Shown: positions 41,271-53,354, counted from the first letter of the stretch. The stretch is 64,000 nucleotides of DNA from Burkholderiales bacterium (GCA_016213325.1 JACRAY010000029.1:62001-126000); one strand, 5' to 3'. The notes: generated by a model from the sequence alone, not told the origin. Program-made: numbers and translations.

Positions 41271-41402
41271 ATGAAAACGATCGCCACCCTGCTCGCCCTG
41301 TCCTTCGCCTTCGCGCTGGCGGGCTGCAACACCATCAAGGGCGCCGGCCAGGACATCCAGAAAGCCGGCGAGAAGATCGAAGACGCGGCAAAAAAGAAAT
41401 AG
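41271..41402 (+). CDS. Entericidin-like small lipoprotein
   Basis: Peptide of 43 residues with a lipoprotein signal ([19 protein letters not shown], lipobox LAGC, lipidated Cys19) followed by [20 protein letters not shown] and a Lys-rich tail. This matches EcnA/EcnB-type entericidins, small toxin/antidote lipoproteins of the envelope. It has a GAGGAGA ribosome binding site, and sits between leuC and leuD, separated by 13 and 2 bases. Too short for most ORF calls. No neighbouring antidote partner is seen. Confidence 0.8.
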   Translation: MKTIATLLALSFAFALAGCNTIKGAGQDIQKAGEKIEDAAKKK

Positions 41403-41404
41403 AG

Positions 41405-42055
41405 ATGGAAAAGTTTTTGGTGCACAAGGGGTTGGTTGCCCCGATGGATCGCGAGAACGTCGACACCGACGCGATCATCCCCAAGCAGTTCCTCAAGTCG
41501 ATCCGCAAAACCGGCTTCGGGCCCAACCTGTTCGACGAATGGCGCTACCTCGACGCGGGCCAGCCCGGGCAGGACCCCGCCACGCGCAAGCCCAACCCCG
41601 ACTTCGTGCTGAACCAGCCGCGTTACCGCGGCGCCTCGGTGCTCATCGCGCGCCGCAATTTCGGCTGCGGCTCGTCGCGCGAACACGCGCCGTGGGCGCT
41701 GCAGCAGTACGGCTTCCGCTCGATCATCGCGCCCAGCTTTGCCGACATCTTCTTCAACAACTGCTTCAAGAACGGCGTGCTGCCCATCGTGCTGCCCGAC
41801 GCGCAGGTGGCGCAGCTGTTCGACGAGGTACATGCCTTCCCCGGCTACCAGCTCACCATCGACCTGGAGCGCCAGGTGGTCGTGAAGCCGCAGGGCGAAG
41901 AGATCGCCTTCGAGGTGCAGGCGTTCCGCAAGTACTGCCTCGTCAACGGCTTCGACGACATCGGCCTCACGCTGCGCCAGTCCGACAAGATCAAGGCCTT
42001 CGAGGCGCACCGCCTGGCCACCAAGCCGTGGCTCGCCCACTCGCTGCAGGGGTAA
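41405..42055 (+). CDS. leuD: 3-Isopropylmalate dehydratase small subunit
   Basis: Swivel subunit of 216 residues that completes the isopropylmalate isomerase with LeuC. Motifs: [17 protein letters not shown] at the start and [20 protein letters not shown]. Lies after the entericidin-like gene and 7 bases before leuB. Confidence 0.96.
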   Translation: MEKFLVHKGLVAPMDRENVDTDAIIPKQFLKSIRKTGFGPNLFDEWRYLDAGQPGQDPATRKPNPDFVLNQPRYRGASVLIARRNFGCGSSREHAPWALQQYGFRSIIAPSFADIFFNNCFKNGVLPIVLPDAQVAQLFDEVHAFPGYQLTIDLERQVVVKPQGEEIAFEVQAFRKYCLVNGFDDIGLTLRQSDKIKAFEAHRLATKPWLAHSLQG

Positions 42056-42062
42056 CGACAGC

Positions 42063-43157
42063 ATGAAGATCGCAGTCCTGCCGGGCGACGGCATCGGCAC
42101 CGAGATCGTGGCCGAAGCGGTCAAGGTCCTGAAAGTCCTCGACCTGAAGTTCGAGATGGAGTCGGCCGACGTCGGCGGCGTGGCCTACGACAACCACGGG
42201 CACCCGCTGCCCGAGGCGACCCTGCAGCTCGCGAAGCAGGCCGACGCCATCCTGTTCGGCGCCGTGGGCGACTGGAAGTACGACCAGCTCGAGCGCCAGT
42301 TCCGCCCCGAGCAGGCCATCCTGGGCCTGCGCAAGAACCTGGGCCTGTTCGCCAACTTCCGCCCGGCGATCTGCTACGAGCAGCTGACCCACGCCTCCAG
42401 CCTCAAGCCCGAGCTGGTGTCGGGGCTCGACATCCTGATCATCCGCGAGCTCACCGGCGACATCTACTTCGGCCAGCCGCGCGGCCGCCGCACCGCGACC
42501 GACGGGCATTTCCCCGGCGCCGAGGAAGCGTTCGACACCATGCGTTACACGCGCCCCGAGATCGAGCGCATCGCCCACGTCGCCTTCCAGGCGGCGCGCA
42601 AGCGCGGCCAGCACGTCACCAGCGTCGACAAGGCCAATGTGCTCGAGACCTTCCAGCTCTGGAAGGACGTGGTCACCGAGGTCGGCCGGCAGTATCCCGA
42701 CGTGAAGCTGGACCATATGTATGTGGACAACGCCGCCATGCAGCTCGTGCGGCAGCCCAAGTTCTTCGACGTGGTGGTTACCGGCAACATGTTCGGCGAC
42801 ATCCTGTCGGACGAGGCGGCCATGCTCACCGGCTCCATCGGCATGCTGCCGTCGGCCAGCCTGAACGCCGGCAACCAGGGCCTGTACGAACCGTCCCACG
42901 GCAGCGCACCCGACATCGCGGGCAAGGGAATCGCCAATCCTTTGGCTACAATACTGTCTGCCGCCATGATGCTCCGCTACTCCCTGAACCAGCCCGAAGC
43001 CGCCGACCGGATCGAATCCGCGGTAGAGGCCGTGCTCGCCCAGGGCCTGCGTACCGGGGACATCTACTCCGAAGGCACCACGAAGGTCGGCACCTCCCAG
43101 ATGGGCGACGCCGTCGTGGCCGCGATCACGACCACCCAGAAGATTACCAAGGGCTAG
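42063..43157 (+). CDS. leuB: 3-Isopropylmalate dehydrogenase
   Basis: NAD-dependent decarboxylating dehydrogenase of 364 residues in leucine synthesis. Motifs: [19 protein letters not shown], the substrate-binding [17 protein letters not shown] [16 protein letters not shown], and the metal site [23 protein letters not shown]. The ATG at 42063 follows the leuD stop by 7 bases. The downstream gene is asd. Confidence 0.96.
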   Translation: MKIAVLPGDGIGTEIVAEAVKVLKVLDLKFEMESADVGGVAYDNHGHPLPEATLQLAKQADAILFGAVGDWKYDQLERQFRPEQAILGLRKNLGLFANFRPAICYEQLTHASSLKPELVSGLDILIIRELTGDIYFGQPRGRRTATDGHFPGAEEAFDTMRYTRPEIERIAHVAFQAARKRGQHVTSVDKANVLETFQLWKDVVTEVGRQYPDVKLDHMYVDNAAMQLVRQPKFFDVVVTGNMFGDILSDEAAMLTGSIGMLPSASLNAGNQGLYEPSHGSAPDIAGKGIANPLATILSAAMMLRYSLNQPEAADRIESAVEAVLAQGLRTGDIYSEGTTKVGTSQMGDAVVAAITTTQKITKG

Positions 43158-43245
43158 CAAGCTCCGGTTCGTCGCGCGCCCTCCCCCGGCCAGACGAGCC
43201 GGGCAGGACAGGTTTGAAAGAAACTGAACTGAAAGGGCGATACAA

Positions 43246-44376
43246 ATGGCATTCAAGGCACAACAACCGCTGGTCGGCCTGGTCGGCTGGCGCGGCATGG
43301 TCGGCTCGGTCCTGATGGACCGCATGCAGGCCGAAGGCGACTTCGGCCTGATCGAGCCGCTCTTCTTCTCCACCTCCAACGCCGGCGGCAAGGCACCTGC
43401 GCAGGCGAAGAACGAAACCGCGCTGAAGGACGCCTTCGACATCGAGGCCCTGAAGAAGTGCGACATCGTCATCACCGCCCAGGGCGGCGACTACACGACC
43501 GAGGTGTTCCCGAAGCTGCGCGCCACCGGCTGGAACGGCCACTGGATCGACGCGGCCTCGACGCTGCGCATGAAAGACGACGCGGTCATCATCCTCGACC
43601 CCGTCAACATGCCGGTCATCAGGAACGCGCTGGGCAAGGGCGGCCGCAACTGGATCGGCGGCAACTGCACCGTCAGCTGCATGCTGATGGGCGTGGGCGC
43701 ACTTTACAAGGCGGGGCTCGTCGAGTGGATGTCGTCGATGACCTACCAGGCCGCTTCGGGCGGCGGCGCGCAGCACATGCGCGAACTGCTCACCCAGTTC
43801 GGCACGCTGAACGCCGAAGTGCGCTCGCTGCTGGACGACCCCAAGTCGGCCATCCTCGAGATCGACCGCCGGATCCTGGGCCGCCAGCAGGCCATGGGTG
43901 CGTCCGAGACCGAGCACTTCGGCGTCCCGCTGGGCGGCTCGCTGATTCCCTGGATCGACAAGGACCTGGGCGACGGCGTCTCGCGCGAGGAATGGAAGGC
44001 CGGCGCCGAAACCAACAAGATCATGGGCAATGCCCAGCCGATCCCGGTCGACGGCTTCTGCGTGCGCGTGGGCACGATGCGCTGCCACAGCCAGGCGTTG
44101 ACCTTCAAGCTGAAGAAGGACGTGCCGCTGGCCGACCTGGAAGCCCTGATCGCCGCCGACAACGACTGGGTGAAAGTGGTGCCCAACACGCGCGAGGCCA
44201 CGCTGTACAGCCTGACGCCCGTGGCGGTGACGGGCACGCTGGCGATCCCGGTGGGCCGCATCCGCAAGCTCGCGATGGGCCCCGAGTATGTAGGCGCCTT
44301 CACCATCGGCGACCAGTTGCTGTGGGGCGCCGCCGAGCCCTTGCGTCGCATGCTGCGCATCCTGCTGGACGCCTGA
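43246..44376 (+). CDS. asd: Aspartate-semialdehyde dehydrogenase
   Basis: NADPH enzyme of 376 residues converting aspartyl phosphate to the semialdehyde for Lys, Met, Thr and diaminopimelate. [16 protein letters not shown] is the cofactor fold, Cys141 in [13 protein letters not shown] is catalytic, and the substrate residues are in GMRTPR-like and [15 protein letters not shown] segments. Its 88-base upstream gap includes a GAAAGGG site. Confidence 0.95.
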   Translation: MAFKAQQPLVGLVGWRGMVGSVLMDRMQAEGDFGLIEPLFFSTSNAGGKAPAQAKNETALKDAFDIEALKKCDIVITAQGGDYTTEVFPKLRATGWNGHWIDAASTLRMKDDAVIILDPVNMPVIRNALGKGGRNWIGGNCTVSCMLMGVGALYKAGLVEWMSSMTYQAASGGGAQHMRELLTQFGTLNAEVRSLLDDPKSAILEIDRRILGRQQAMGASETEHFGVPLGGSLIPWIDKDLGDGVSREEWKAGAETNKIMGNAQPIPVDGFCVRVGTMRCHSQALTFKLKKDVPLADLEALIAADNDWVKVVPNTREATLYSLTPVAVTGTLAIPVGRIRKLAMGPEYVGAFTIGDQLLWGAAEPLRRMLRILLDA

Positions 44377-44577
44377 CACTTGGCGAATTCCCGCTTGCCG
44401 GGAAGTGACGGCGGCCTGTAGCCTTCGGCTGCGGGCCGTTGTCGCATGACAACATGCCAAGCCCCTCAGGTACGCGCACTCCGGGTGCTTCCGAACTTAA
44501 GAGGTGTCTCAGCTTGTCAGTCTAAGACATTGATGCTATGGTCATTTTTCGCAAATTAGCCTCTAGGCGATGGCCGC

Positions 44578-47535
44578 ATGAAGAGAACAAAACTGCTTCC
44601 GGATCGGGCAGTGGGGACGCCTAAGTCGACCAGCAGGCCGCGGGTGCGGTTGACCGCTCTTGCGCTGGCGGCTGCAGTTGCCCTGGGTATTGCCCCGACG
44701 GATGCTGAAGCGCTCGGGCTCGGCCGCTTGACCGTGCAGTCGGCGCTGGGCGAGCCCCTGCGGGTCGACATCGAAATTCCCGAAATGAATGCAGAGGAGG
44801 CAGCGAGCCTGCGGGTGCGCGTTGCCGCGCCCGAGGCCTTCCGTGCCGCCGGCCTCGAGTACAGCCCGGCCCTGCAGAACGCCACCATCACCTTGCAGCG
44901 GCGTCCCGACGGCCGCCACTTCCTGCGCATTTCCAGCGACCGGCCGGTCCCCGACCCCTTCGTCGACCTGATCCTCGAGGCCACGTGGTCTTCGGGGCGC
45001 ATCGTGCGCGACTACACGATGCTGTTCGACCCACCGAACCTGCGCGACCCGAACCCGATTTCGGCGCAGACCAGCCCGGTACCTTCGCCCGCCCCGACGC
45101 AGACGACTGCGACAGGGCCGCGCCCGGCGCCGGCCGCTGCGCCGCGTGCCCCGCGCGCCGCAGCACCTGCGGGCCCGTCCGCACCCGTGGCGGCCGCGCC
45201 GCGCCCCTCGGCACCCGCGGCCGCACCGACTCCCCGCGCCGCCGCGCCGGCACCAGCACCGGCACCGGCTGCGCCGCCCACGCCTTCGGGCGACGGCAAG
45301 CGGGTAACGGTGAAGGAAGGCGACACGCTCACGCGCATCGCCAACGCGAACAAGCCCACCACCGTTTCGCTCGACCAGATGCTGATCGCGTTGCTGCGCA
45401 TGAACCCCGGCGCCTTTGCCGGCAACAACGTCAACCGGCTGAAGGCCGGATCGGTGCTCGAACTGCCGTCGGCTGCGCAGGCCAATGCCATCGACGCCGG
45501 CGAGTCCAAGGTCGTGCTCACGGCGCAAAGCCGAGACTTCGACGAGTTCCGCCGCCGGCTGGCCGAGGGCCTGCCGACGCACCAGTTGCGCAGCGGCGAT
45601 CGCGTGGTGAGCGGCAAGGTCACGGCCACGGTGGACGACCGCAAGCCCGCGGCCGCCAGCCCCGACAAGCTGACACTGTCCAAGGGTGCCGTCTCCGGCA
45701 AGGGAGCCGACACCATCGCGCAACAGCGCGCCACGCAGGAAGCCAGCGCGCGTGCCGCCGAACTGAGCCGCAACCTCGCCGAACTGAACCAGGCCGCCAA
45801 GGCGGCAGGTACCGGCACGCCGGGTGGTGCAGCGGCCACTGCGAGTGTTCCGCGTACCGGCGTCGCCGTCCCGGCTGGTGGTGCTGCGAGCGCGCCGCGA
45901 GCGGCTGCTTCGCCGCCTGCGCCGGCCGCAGCCGCCAAGCCCGCCTCTGCGCCCGCGGCAGCCGCCCCGGTGGCAGCTGCCAAGCCGGCACCGGCTCCCG
46001 CACCAGCGCCGACGCCGGCCCCGACCCCGGCGCCTACGCCCGCACCGACTCCTGCACCTACCCCCGCGCCGACGCCGGTGCCGGCGCCGGCGCCGGCACC
46101 GGCGCCGGTGGCAGTGGCCTCGGCCCCGGCACTCGTCGCATCCGCGCCGGCGCCTTCCGCTCCGGTTGCCCAGCCCGCCAGCGCCCCGGCGCCCGCCGCA
46201 GCATCGGCCGGCCCGAAGCCGCTGGCACCCGTGGCCGTGGCGCCTCCGCCTCCGCCCACCTTCATGGAAGAACTGCTGGACAACCCGCTGATCCCCGCTG
46301 CGGCGGTCGGCGTGCTGGCCATGCTGCTGGGCCTGGGCTTCTACAAGATGCGCCAGCGCAAGAAGGCGACGCAGGTCGACAGCTCGTTCCTCGAAAGCCG
46401 CCTGCAGCCCGACTCGTTCTTCGGCGCCAGTGGCGGCCAGCGCATCGACACGGCCGAAGGCAGCACCGGCGCCACCGGTTCGTCGATGGTCTATTCGCCG
46501 AGCCAGCTGGACGCCGCCGGCGACGTGGACCCGGTGGCCGAGGCCGACGTGTACCTGGCCTACGGCCGCGACCTGCAGGCCGAGGAAATCCTCAAGGAAG
46601 CGCTGCGCACCAACCCGAGCCGGGTGGCCATCCATGCCAAGCTGCTCGAGATCTATGCGAAGCGGCGCGACGGCAAGGCTTTCGAAGTGATCGCCACCGA
46701 GGCCTACAACCTCACCAAGGGCGAAGGCCAGGAGTGGGAGCACATCTGCGAACTGGGCCGCGAACTCGACCCGCTGAACCAGATGTACCGTGGCGGCCGC
46801 CCCGACGCGGAGCAGGCCGCGGTTGCCGCGGCTTCGGTGGCCACCGGCGTGTTCGGCGCTACGCAGGTCGTGCAGGCCCAGCCGCAGGCCGACGCGGGCG
46901 GCATCGACCTCGACCTCGACTTCTCGCTGGGCGACGACGAGCCCGCGGACGACCCGGACAAGACCCTCATCCGCCCCGCGCCGCAGGCTGCTGCGCCCGC
47001 ACCCACCCCGGCGGAAGAGCGCACGCAGGCCGTGCAATTGCCAGCCGTGGAGATGCCTGCCGCCGGCGTGGACCTCGACTTCGGCGCGCCCGAGCCCGCG
47101 GCGGCGGTGGCGCAAGCCCCGGCTCCTGCAGCGCCCGAACCGGTGCGGCTGGATGCGCCCGACCTCACCCTGAACGAAGACGCGCTCAGCTTCGACCTGG
47201 ATGCGCCACCCCCCGCGGCACAGCCGGCGCCGCCGGCACCCGCCCCTGCCGCGGCCAAGCCCTCGGAAGGCATGATCGAATTCGACCTGGGGGCCCTGTC
47301 GCTGGACCTGCCGGGCGCCAAGAAGGATGCGGGCGACACCGACGACGCGCCGCTCAGCACCGCCGGCCTGGAAGACCCGGGCGGCGACCCGCTGGCGACC
47401 AAGCTCGCGCTGGCCGAAGAGTTCAACGCCATCGGCGACCCCGACGGCGCACGCAGCCTGGCCGAGGAAGTGCTGGCCGAGGCATCGGGTGAACTGAAGA
47501 GCCGCGCCCAGAAGCTGCTGGCCGAAATCGGCTGA
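44578..47535 (+). CDS. fimV: FimV/HubP-type polar organising protein
   Basis: Large protein of 985 residues. Order: signal-type segment (about 25-45), FimV N-terminal domain (GLGRLTVQSALGEPLRVDIE), Pro/Ala-rich region, LysM peptidoglycan-binding motif (about 241-300; RVTVKEGDTLTRIANANKP), a long low-complexity stretch with TPAPTPAP repeats, a transmembrane helix near 570-592 (IPAAAVGVLAMLLGLGFYKM), then a highly acidic cytoplasmic part with TPR-type helices and the conserved FimV C-terminus (ATKLALAEEFNAIGDPDGAR). Such proteins mark cell poles and support type IV pilus assembly. Sits between asd and truA, the usual place in betaproteobacteria. Confidence 0.93.
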   Translation: MKRTKLLPDRAVGTPKSTSRPRVRLTALALAAAVALGIAPTDAEALGLGRLTVQSALGEPLRVDIEIPEMNAEEAASLRVRVAAPEAFRAAGLEYSPALQNATITLQRRPDGRHFLRISSDRPVPDPFVDLILEATWSSGRIVRDYTMLFDPPNLRDPNPISAQTSPVPSPAPTQTTATGPRPAPAAAPRAPRAAAPAGPSAPVAAAPRPSAPAAAPTPRAAAPAPAPAPAAPPTPSGDGKRVTVKEGDTLTRIANANKPTTVSLDQMLIALLRMNPGAFAGNNVNRLKAGSVLELPSAAQANAIDAGESKVVLTAQSRDFDEFRRRLAEGLPTHQLRSGDRVVSGKVTATVDDRKPAAASPDKLTLSKGAVSGKGADTIAQQRATQEASARAAELSRNLAELNQAAKAAGTGTPGGAAATASVPRTGVAVPAGGAASAPRAAASPPAPAAAAKPASAPAAAAPVAAAKPAPAPAPAPTPAPTPAPTPAPTPAPTPAPTPVPAPAPAPAPVAVASAPALVASAPAPSAPVAQPASAPAPAAASAGPKPLAPVAVAPPPPPTFMEELLDNPLIPAAAVGVLAMLLGLGFYKMRQRKKATQVDSSFLESRLQPDSFFGASGGQRIDTAEGSTGATGSSMVYSPSQLDAAGDVDPVAEADVYLAYGRDLQAEEILKEALRTNPSRVAIHAKLLEIYAKRRDGKAFEVIATEAYNLTKGEGQEWEHICELGRELDPLNQMYRGGRPDAEQAAVAAASVATGVFGATQVVQAQPQADAGGIDLDLDFSLGDDEPADDPDKTLIRPAPQAAAPAPTPAEERTQAVQLPAVEMPAAGVDLDFGAPEPAAAVAQAPAPAAPEPVRLDAPDLTLNEDALSFDLDAPPPAAQPAPPAPAPAAAKPSEGMIEFDLGALSLDLPGAKKDAGDTDDAPLSTAGLEDPGGDPLATKLALAEEFNAIGDPDGARSLAEEVLAEASGELKSRAQKLLAEIG

Positions 47536-47575
47536 AGCGCCTTCCCCCGCAGCGCGCCGCGCGAAGGGAAGCCGA

Positions 47576-48364
47576 ATGAGGCTGGCTCTCGGCATCAGCT
47601 ACAACGGACAGGCCTACGACGGCTGGCAAAGCCAGCCGTCGGGCCGCACCGTGCAGGACCACCTGCAGGCCGCGCTCGCGCGCTTCTGCGCCGTCGAGGC
47701 GCCCGTGTCCACCATCTGCGCCGGCCGCACCGACGCCGGCGTCCACGGCCTGATGCAGGTGGTGCACTTCGACACCGGGCTCCAGCGCGAAGAACACTCG
47801 TGGGTGCGCGGCACCAACACCTTCCTGCCGGCGGACATTGCCGTGCAATGGGCCCGGCACGTGCCCGATGCGTTTCATGCGCGTGCGAGCGCCACCGCGC
47901 GCCGCTACGCCTACGTGCTGCTGGAAAGCCCCGTGCGTCCCAGCGTGGAGAGCGGCCGTGTCGGCTGGGTGTTCCGCCCGCTGGACGCGGATGCCATGCG
48001 CAGCGCTGCGCAGCACCTGCTGGGCATGCACGACTTCACCTCGTTCCGCGCTTCCGCCTGCCAGGCGAAGACGCCGGTGAAGACGATGAAGCGCATCGAC
48101 ATCGCAAAACGCGGCGCCTACTGGCGCTTCGAGTTCGAAGCCGACGCCTTCCTGCACCACATGATCCGCAACATCATGGGCTGCCTGGTGGTGGTCGGCC
48201 AGGGGCTGCAGTCCCCGGGATGGATAGGCACCGTGCTGGACGCGCGCAGCCGCGACGCAGCGGCGCCCACTTTCGCGCCGGATGGCCTGCACTTCCTGGG
48301 CCCGGTGTACGACCCGGCCTGGAACCTGCCGCAGCGCACCGCTGCGTATGATGGCTTGCCATGA
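47576..48364 (+). CDS. truA: tRNA pseudouridine(38-40) synthase
   Basis: Enzyme of 262 residues that makes pseudouridine at positions 38-40 of tRNA anticodon stems. Catalytic Asp53 is in CAGRTDAGVHG, and the conserved start LGISYNGQAYDGWQSQP is present. It overlaps trpF by 4 bases (ATGA). Confidence 0.95.
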   Translation: MRLALGISYNGQAYDGWQSQPSGRTVQDHLQAALARFCAVEAPVSTICAGRTDAGVHGLMQVVHFDTGLQREEHSWVRGTNTFLPADIAVQWARHVPDAFHARASATARRYAYVLLESPVRPSVESGRVGWVFRPLDADAMRSAAQHLLGMHDFTSFRASACQAKTPVKTMKRIDIAKRGAYWRFEFEADAFLHHMIRNIMGCLVVVGQGLQSPGWIGTVLDARSRDAAAPTFAPDGLHFLGPVYDPAWNLPQRTAAYDGLP

Positions 48365-49042
48365 ACGCGCTGGACCATAGAACCCGGATCAAGATCTGCG
48401 GCCTCACACGCGAACAGGACGTGGACGCCGCGGTGGCGGCCGGCGCCGACGCCGTCGGCTTCGTGCAGTACGAGCAGAGCCCGCGCTTCGTGAGCGCGGC
48501 GCGCGCGGGCGAACTGGCGCGGCGCCTGCCGCCGTTCATCACGCCCGTGCTGCTGTTCGTGAACGCCTCACCCGACACCGTACGCCGTGCCTGCGAGCTC
48601 GTGCCTGCGGCCATGCTGCAGTTCCACGGCGACGAGACGCCCGGGCAATGCGTTGCCGCCGCTGCAGGCAGGCCCTTCATGCGGGCCGCCCGCGTGCCGC
48701 TGGATCCGTCGCAGCCGTTCGACTTGCTAGAATTCGTTTCCCGGTACTCCCAGGCCAACGCCATCCTGCTCGACGCCCTGGTCGACGGATACGGCGGCGG
48801 CGGCAAGGCATTCGATTGGTCACGGCTGGCACCAAGCGCGGACTCTCACCTCGTTTTGTCTGGTGGGCTCACGCCTGCAAACGTGACCGATGGCATCGTG
48901 CAGGTACGGCCGCGCTGCAAAACGCTGGCCGTTGATGTGAGTTCCGGCGTCGAGTCCTCCAAGGGGATCAAGGACGCCGAAAAGATCCATCAGTTCGTCG
49001 CGGCCGTGCGCGCCGCCGACGTGCTTCTTGCAAGGTCACCCC

Positions 49043-49065
<23 letters not shown>
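48361..49065 (+). CDS. trpF: Phosphoribosylanthranilate isomerase
   Basis: TIM-barrel enzyme of 234 residues of tryptophan synthesis. [20 protein letters not shown] at the start carries the catalytic Cys, and [20 protein letters not shown] carries the Asp and phosphate loop. Separate from trpC, as in Burkholderiales. Translationally coupled to truA and overlapping trpB by 23 bases. Confidence 0.95.
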
Positions 49066-50286
<1,221 letters not shown>

Positions 50287-50290
<4 letters not shown>

Positions 50291-51096
50291 GCCGCATCAC
50301 TGCCACCTTCGACCGGCTACGCGCCGAGGGCCGCAAGGCGCTCATCCCCTACATCACCGCGGGCTTCCCGTACGCGGACATCACGCCCGAGCTGATGCAC
50401 GCCATGTGCGAGGCCGGCGCCGACGTGATCGAGCTGGGCGTGCCGTTCTCCGACCCCATGGCCGACGGCCCGGTGGTCCAGCGCGCCGGCGAGAAGGCGC
50501 TGGCCCTGGGCATAGGGACGGCGCAGGTGCTCGCCATGGTGCGTGAATTCCGCGAGCGAAACTCGACTACGCCGGTCGTGCTGATGGGGTACGCCAACCC
50601 CGTGGAGCGCTACGACCTGAAGCACGGCGACAACGCCTTCGTGCGCGACGCCGCTGCCGCCGGCGTGGACGGCGTGCTGATCGTGGACTATCCGCCCGAG
50701 GAATGCGAAACCTTCGCCGCGCAGCTGAAGGCGAATGGCCTCGACCTGATCTTCCTGCTGGCGCCGACCAGCACCGAACAGCGCATGCAGCAGGTCGCCC
50801 GTATCGCCAGCGGCTATGTCTACTACGTGTCGTTGAAGGGCGTGACCGGCGCCGGCCACCTCGACACCGCCGCGGTCGAGGAAGCGCTGCCGCGGATTCG
50901 CCAGCACGTGAAGGTCCCGCTGGGCGTCGGCTTCGGCATCCGCGACGCGGCGACCGCCAAGGCCATCGGCCGGGTGGCGGACGCCGTGGTCATAGGCTCC
51001 AAGGTGATCCAGGTCGTCGAAGAGCAGCCCCGGGAGCGCATGGTCCCGGCCCTGAAGGCGTTCCTGTCCGACATCCGCTCTGCGCTAGACTCCTGA
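50287..51096 (+). CDS. trpA: Tryptophan synthase alpha chain
   Basis: TIM-barrel subunit of 269 residues that cleaves indole-3-glycerol phosphate and channels indole to TrpB. Catalytic Glu and Asp are in [20 protein letters not shown] and [12 protein letters not shown]. Starts within the trpB stop (ATGA) and is followed by accD after 23 bases. Confidence 0.96.
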
Positions 51097-51119
51097 ATGG
51101 CCCAGTTACGGAGCACCCG

Positions 51120-51992
51120 ATGAGTTGGCTCGAAAAACTCCTCCCCCCGAAGATCCAGCCTACCGACCCCAACGAGCGCCGCAGCGTGCCCGAGGGCCTG
51201 TGGGTCAAGTGCCCGAGCTGCGAGACGGTGCTGTACAAGACCGACCTGGAAGGCAACCAGAACGTCTGCCCCAACTGCGGCCACCACCACCGCATGAATG
51301 CGCGCTCGCGCCTCAACTCCTTCCTCGACCCCGAAGGCCGCTACGAGATCGGGCAGGAAGTGCTGCCGGTCGACCCGCTGAAGTTCAAGGACAGCCGCCG
51401 CTACCCGGAACGCCTGAAGGAAGCGCTGGAGAACACGGGTGAAACCGACGCGCTGGTGGTGATGGGCGGCGCGGTGCACAGCATCAGCGTCGTGGCCGCC
51501 GCTTTCGAGTTCGACTTCATGGGCGGCAGCATGGGCAGCGTGGTGGGCGAGCGCTTCGTGCGCGGCGTGGAGACCGCCATCGAGCAGAAGGTGCCCTTCA
51601 TCTGCTTCACCGCCACCGGCGGCGCGCGCATGCAGGAAGGCCTGTTGTCGCTGATGCAGATGGCCAAGACCAATGCATCGCTGACCAGGCTGGCCAAGAA
51701 GGGCCTGCCCTACGTGAGCGTGCTGACCGACCCGACCATGGGCGGCGTGAGTGCCGGCTTCGCCTTCGTGGGCGACGTGGTGATCGCCGAGCCCAAGGCG
51801 CTGATCGGCTTTGCCGGCCCGCGCGTCATCGAGTCCACCGTGCGCGTGACCCTGCCCGAGGGCTTCCAGCGCGCCGAGTTCCTGCAGCAGAAGGGCGCGG
51901 TCGACTTCATCTGCGACCGCCGCGAGTTGCGCAAGACGGTGGCCAGCGTGCTGGCGATGCTGCAGCGCCAACCCGCCGACGCGATCAGCTGA
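51120..51992 (+). CDS. accD: Acetyl-CoA carboxylase carboxyltransferase beta subunit
   Basis: Subunit of 290 residues that transfers carboxyl from biotin to acetyl-CoA, working with AccA in fatty-acid synthesis. An N-terminal zinc ribbon has Cys31, Cys34, Cys50 and Cys53 ([16 protein letters not shown]). The crotonase-type core has [20 protein letters not shown] and [11 protein letters not shown]. Following trpA is the typical betaproteobacterial order. folC, which often follows, is not present. Confidence 0.96.
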   Translation: MSWLEKLLPPKIQPTDPNERRSVPEGLWVKCPSCETVLYKTDLEGNQNVCPNCGHHHRMNARSRLNSFLDPEGRYEIGQEVLPVDPLKFKDSRRYPERLKEALENTGETDALVVMGGAVHSISVVAAAFEFDFMGGSMGSVVGERFVRGVETAIEQKVPFICFTATGGARMQEGLLSLMQMAKTNASLTRLAKKGLPYVSVLTDPTMGGVSAGFAFVGDVVIAEPKALIGFAGPRVIESTVRVTLPEGFQRAEFLQQKGAVDFICDRRELRKTVASVLAMLQRQPADAIS

Positions 51993-51995
51993 CCG

Positions 51996-52544
51996 TCAGC
52001 GCAGGGCAGAGCCCTGGATCGACCCCACGACGATCAGCAGCACCTGCACCACCACCAGGAAGGCCAGCGGCGACAGGTCGATCCCGCCGACCAGCGGGAT
52101 TACCTTGCGGAACGGCCTCAGCATCGGCGCGCAGAGCCGGTCGATCACATCGGTGATGGGCGAGTCGGCCCGTACCCACGACAGCACCGCATAGACGATC
52201 ACCAGTCCCATCAGGGCCGACAGCACCAGCCGCACCAGCCCGAACAGGGCCAGCACCAGCACGGACAGGACCGGCCACACCGTGCCGGCCAGCAGCCACA
52301 GCAGCGAGTACTGCGCCAGCACCAGCAGGAAGGCGCCGGCCAGGCTGGCGGAGTCCACGCGGCCCGCGGCAGGCAGGATGCGCCGGAGCGGCAGCACCAG
52401 CCAGTCGGTCAGGGCGAAGATGAAGCGGCCCACCGGGTTGCCGAATGGAATCCTTTGGTACTGCATGTACAGCCGCAGCAGGCAGGCCCCGGCCAGCAGG
52501 CCGACGACGACGTCGAGCAGGAAATGGATGATTTGGAAGAGCAT
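51996..52544 (-). CDS. YggT family membrane protein
   Basis: Inner-membrane protein of 182 residues with two YggT repeats (FGNPVGRFIFALTDWLVLPL and SPITDVIDRLCAPMLRPFRK) and about four to five membrane helices. YggT proteins are linked to osmotic or K+ tolerance and cell division in some species. It converges on accD, with only three bases between the stop codons. Confidence 0.88.
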   Translation of the reverse strand: MLFQIIHFLLDVVVGLLAGACLLRLYMQYQRIPFGNPVGRFIFALTDWLVLPLRRILPAAGRVDSASLAGAFLLVLAQYSLLWLLAGTVWPVLSVLVLALFGLVRLVLSALMGLVIVYAVLSWVRADSPITDVIDRLCAPMLRPFRKVIPLVGGIDLSPLAFLVVVQVLLIVVGSIQGSALR

Positions 52545-52597
52545 GGAACAGGGTGTAGCCGGCCGTGGGATGATAGCGGGCAGAACCGGCCTTCATC

Positions 52598-53230
52598 GTG
52601 ACAAGCGTCCTCACCCTGCAGTCCCTGCCGCTGTTTCCGCTCAGCGCCGTCCTGTTCCCCGACGGAATGATGTCGTTGCGGGTGTTCGAGGTTCGATACC
52701 TCGACATGGTCGGCAAATGCCACAAGGCGGGTGCGCCCTTCGGGGTGGTGTCGTTGACCCAGGGCAACGAGGTGCGCCAACCCGGACAGCGCGAGGCCTT
52801 CTCCACCGTAGGCACACTCGCCACCATCGTCGAGTTCGAAACCCCGCAACCCGGCCTGATGCTGGTGCGTGCTGCCGGCGCCCAGCGCTTTCGCATCACC
52901 GCGCGCGACCAGCTCAAGCACGGCCTTTGGGTGGCCGACGTCCAGCAGATCGAGCCGGACAAACCGGTTGCAGTGCCCGACGACCTGAAAGTCGCCTCGG
53001 ATGCGCTGGAAAAGGTCGTGACTTCCTTGCAGCAACGCGCCGCCACGCCCGGGCAGGCGCCGGTTCCCGAGCCCTGGCACCTGGACGATTGCGGCTGGGT
53101 CGCCAACCGCTGGTGCGAACTGCTGCCGCTGCCGCTGCCCTTGAAGCAGCAGTTGATGGAGCTGGAGAATCCGCTCGTGCGCCTGGAGCTGGTGAGCGAC
53201 GTGCTCACCCGCACGGGCATCACGAAGTAG
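52598..53230 (+). CDS. LON substrate-binding domain protein
   Basis: Protein of 210 residues consisting of a LON N-terminal (PUA-like) domain, without the ATPase and protease of Lon. Typical are LPLFPLSAVLFPDGMMSLRV and FEVRYLDMV, and FRITARDQLKHGLWVADVQQ. Standalone LON-domain proteins are common but poorly characterised. Start GTG at 52598; divergent from the YggT gene across 53 bases. Confidence 0.88.
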   Translation: MTSVLTLQSLPLFPLSAVLFPDGMMSLRVFEVRYLDMVGKCHKAGAPFGVVSLTQGNEVRQPGQREAFSTVGTLATIVEFETPQPGLMLVRAAGAQRFRITARDQLKHGLWVADVQQIEPDKPVAVPDDLKVASDALEKVVTSLQQRAATPGQAPVPEPWHLDDCGWVANRWCELLPLPLPLKQQLMELENPLVRLELVSDVLTRTGITK

Positions 53231-53252
53231 CGATCACGCTACCTCGCCAAGG

Positions 53253-53268
53253 TGACAAGACCGTAATC
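53253..53268 (+). promoter_or_regulatory. Candidate copper-regulator box before the CusF-like gene
   Basis: TGACAAGACCGTAATC includes the ACCGTNAT core (53260-53267) also seen at 55999-56006 and 56430-56437. It lies about 90 bases before the start codon. A CTCGCG-N5-CGCGAG hairpin adjoins it at 53268-53284. Confidence 0.5.
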
Positions 53269-53354
53269 TCGCGGCCAGCGCGAGGTCGCCCTGCCCCCCT
53301 TACAGTTGCTACCGACGGCGCAGTGCGCCGGACCACCTTCATGGGAGTTGATCG

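Noticed and set aside
40724..42124. A 466-codon minus-strand frame opposite leuC and leuD
   Set aside because: Antisense shadow; leuC, the entericidin-like gene and leuD on the plus strand are clear.
44388..44404. TTCCCG-CTTGC-CGGGAA hairpin after asd
   Set aside because: Only six pairs and no T tract; too weak to call a terminator.
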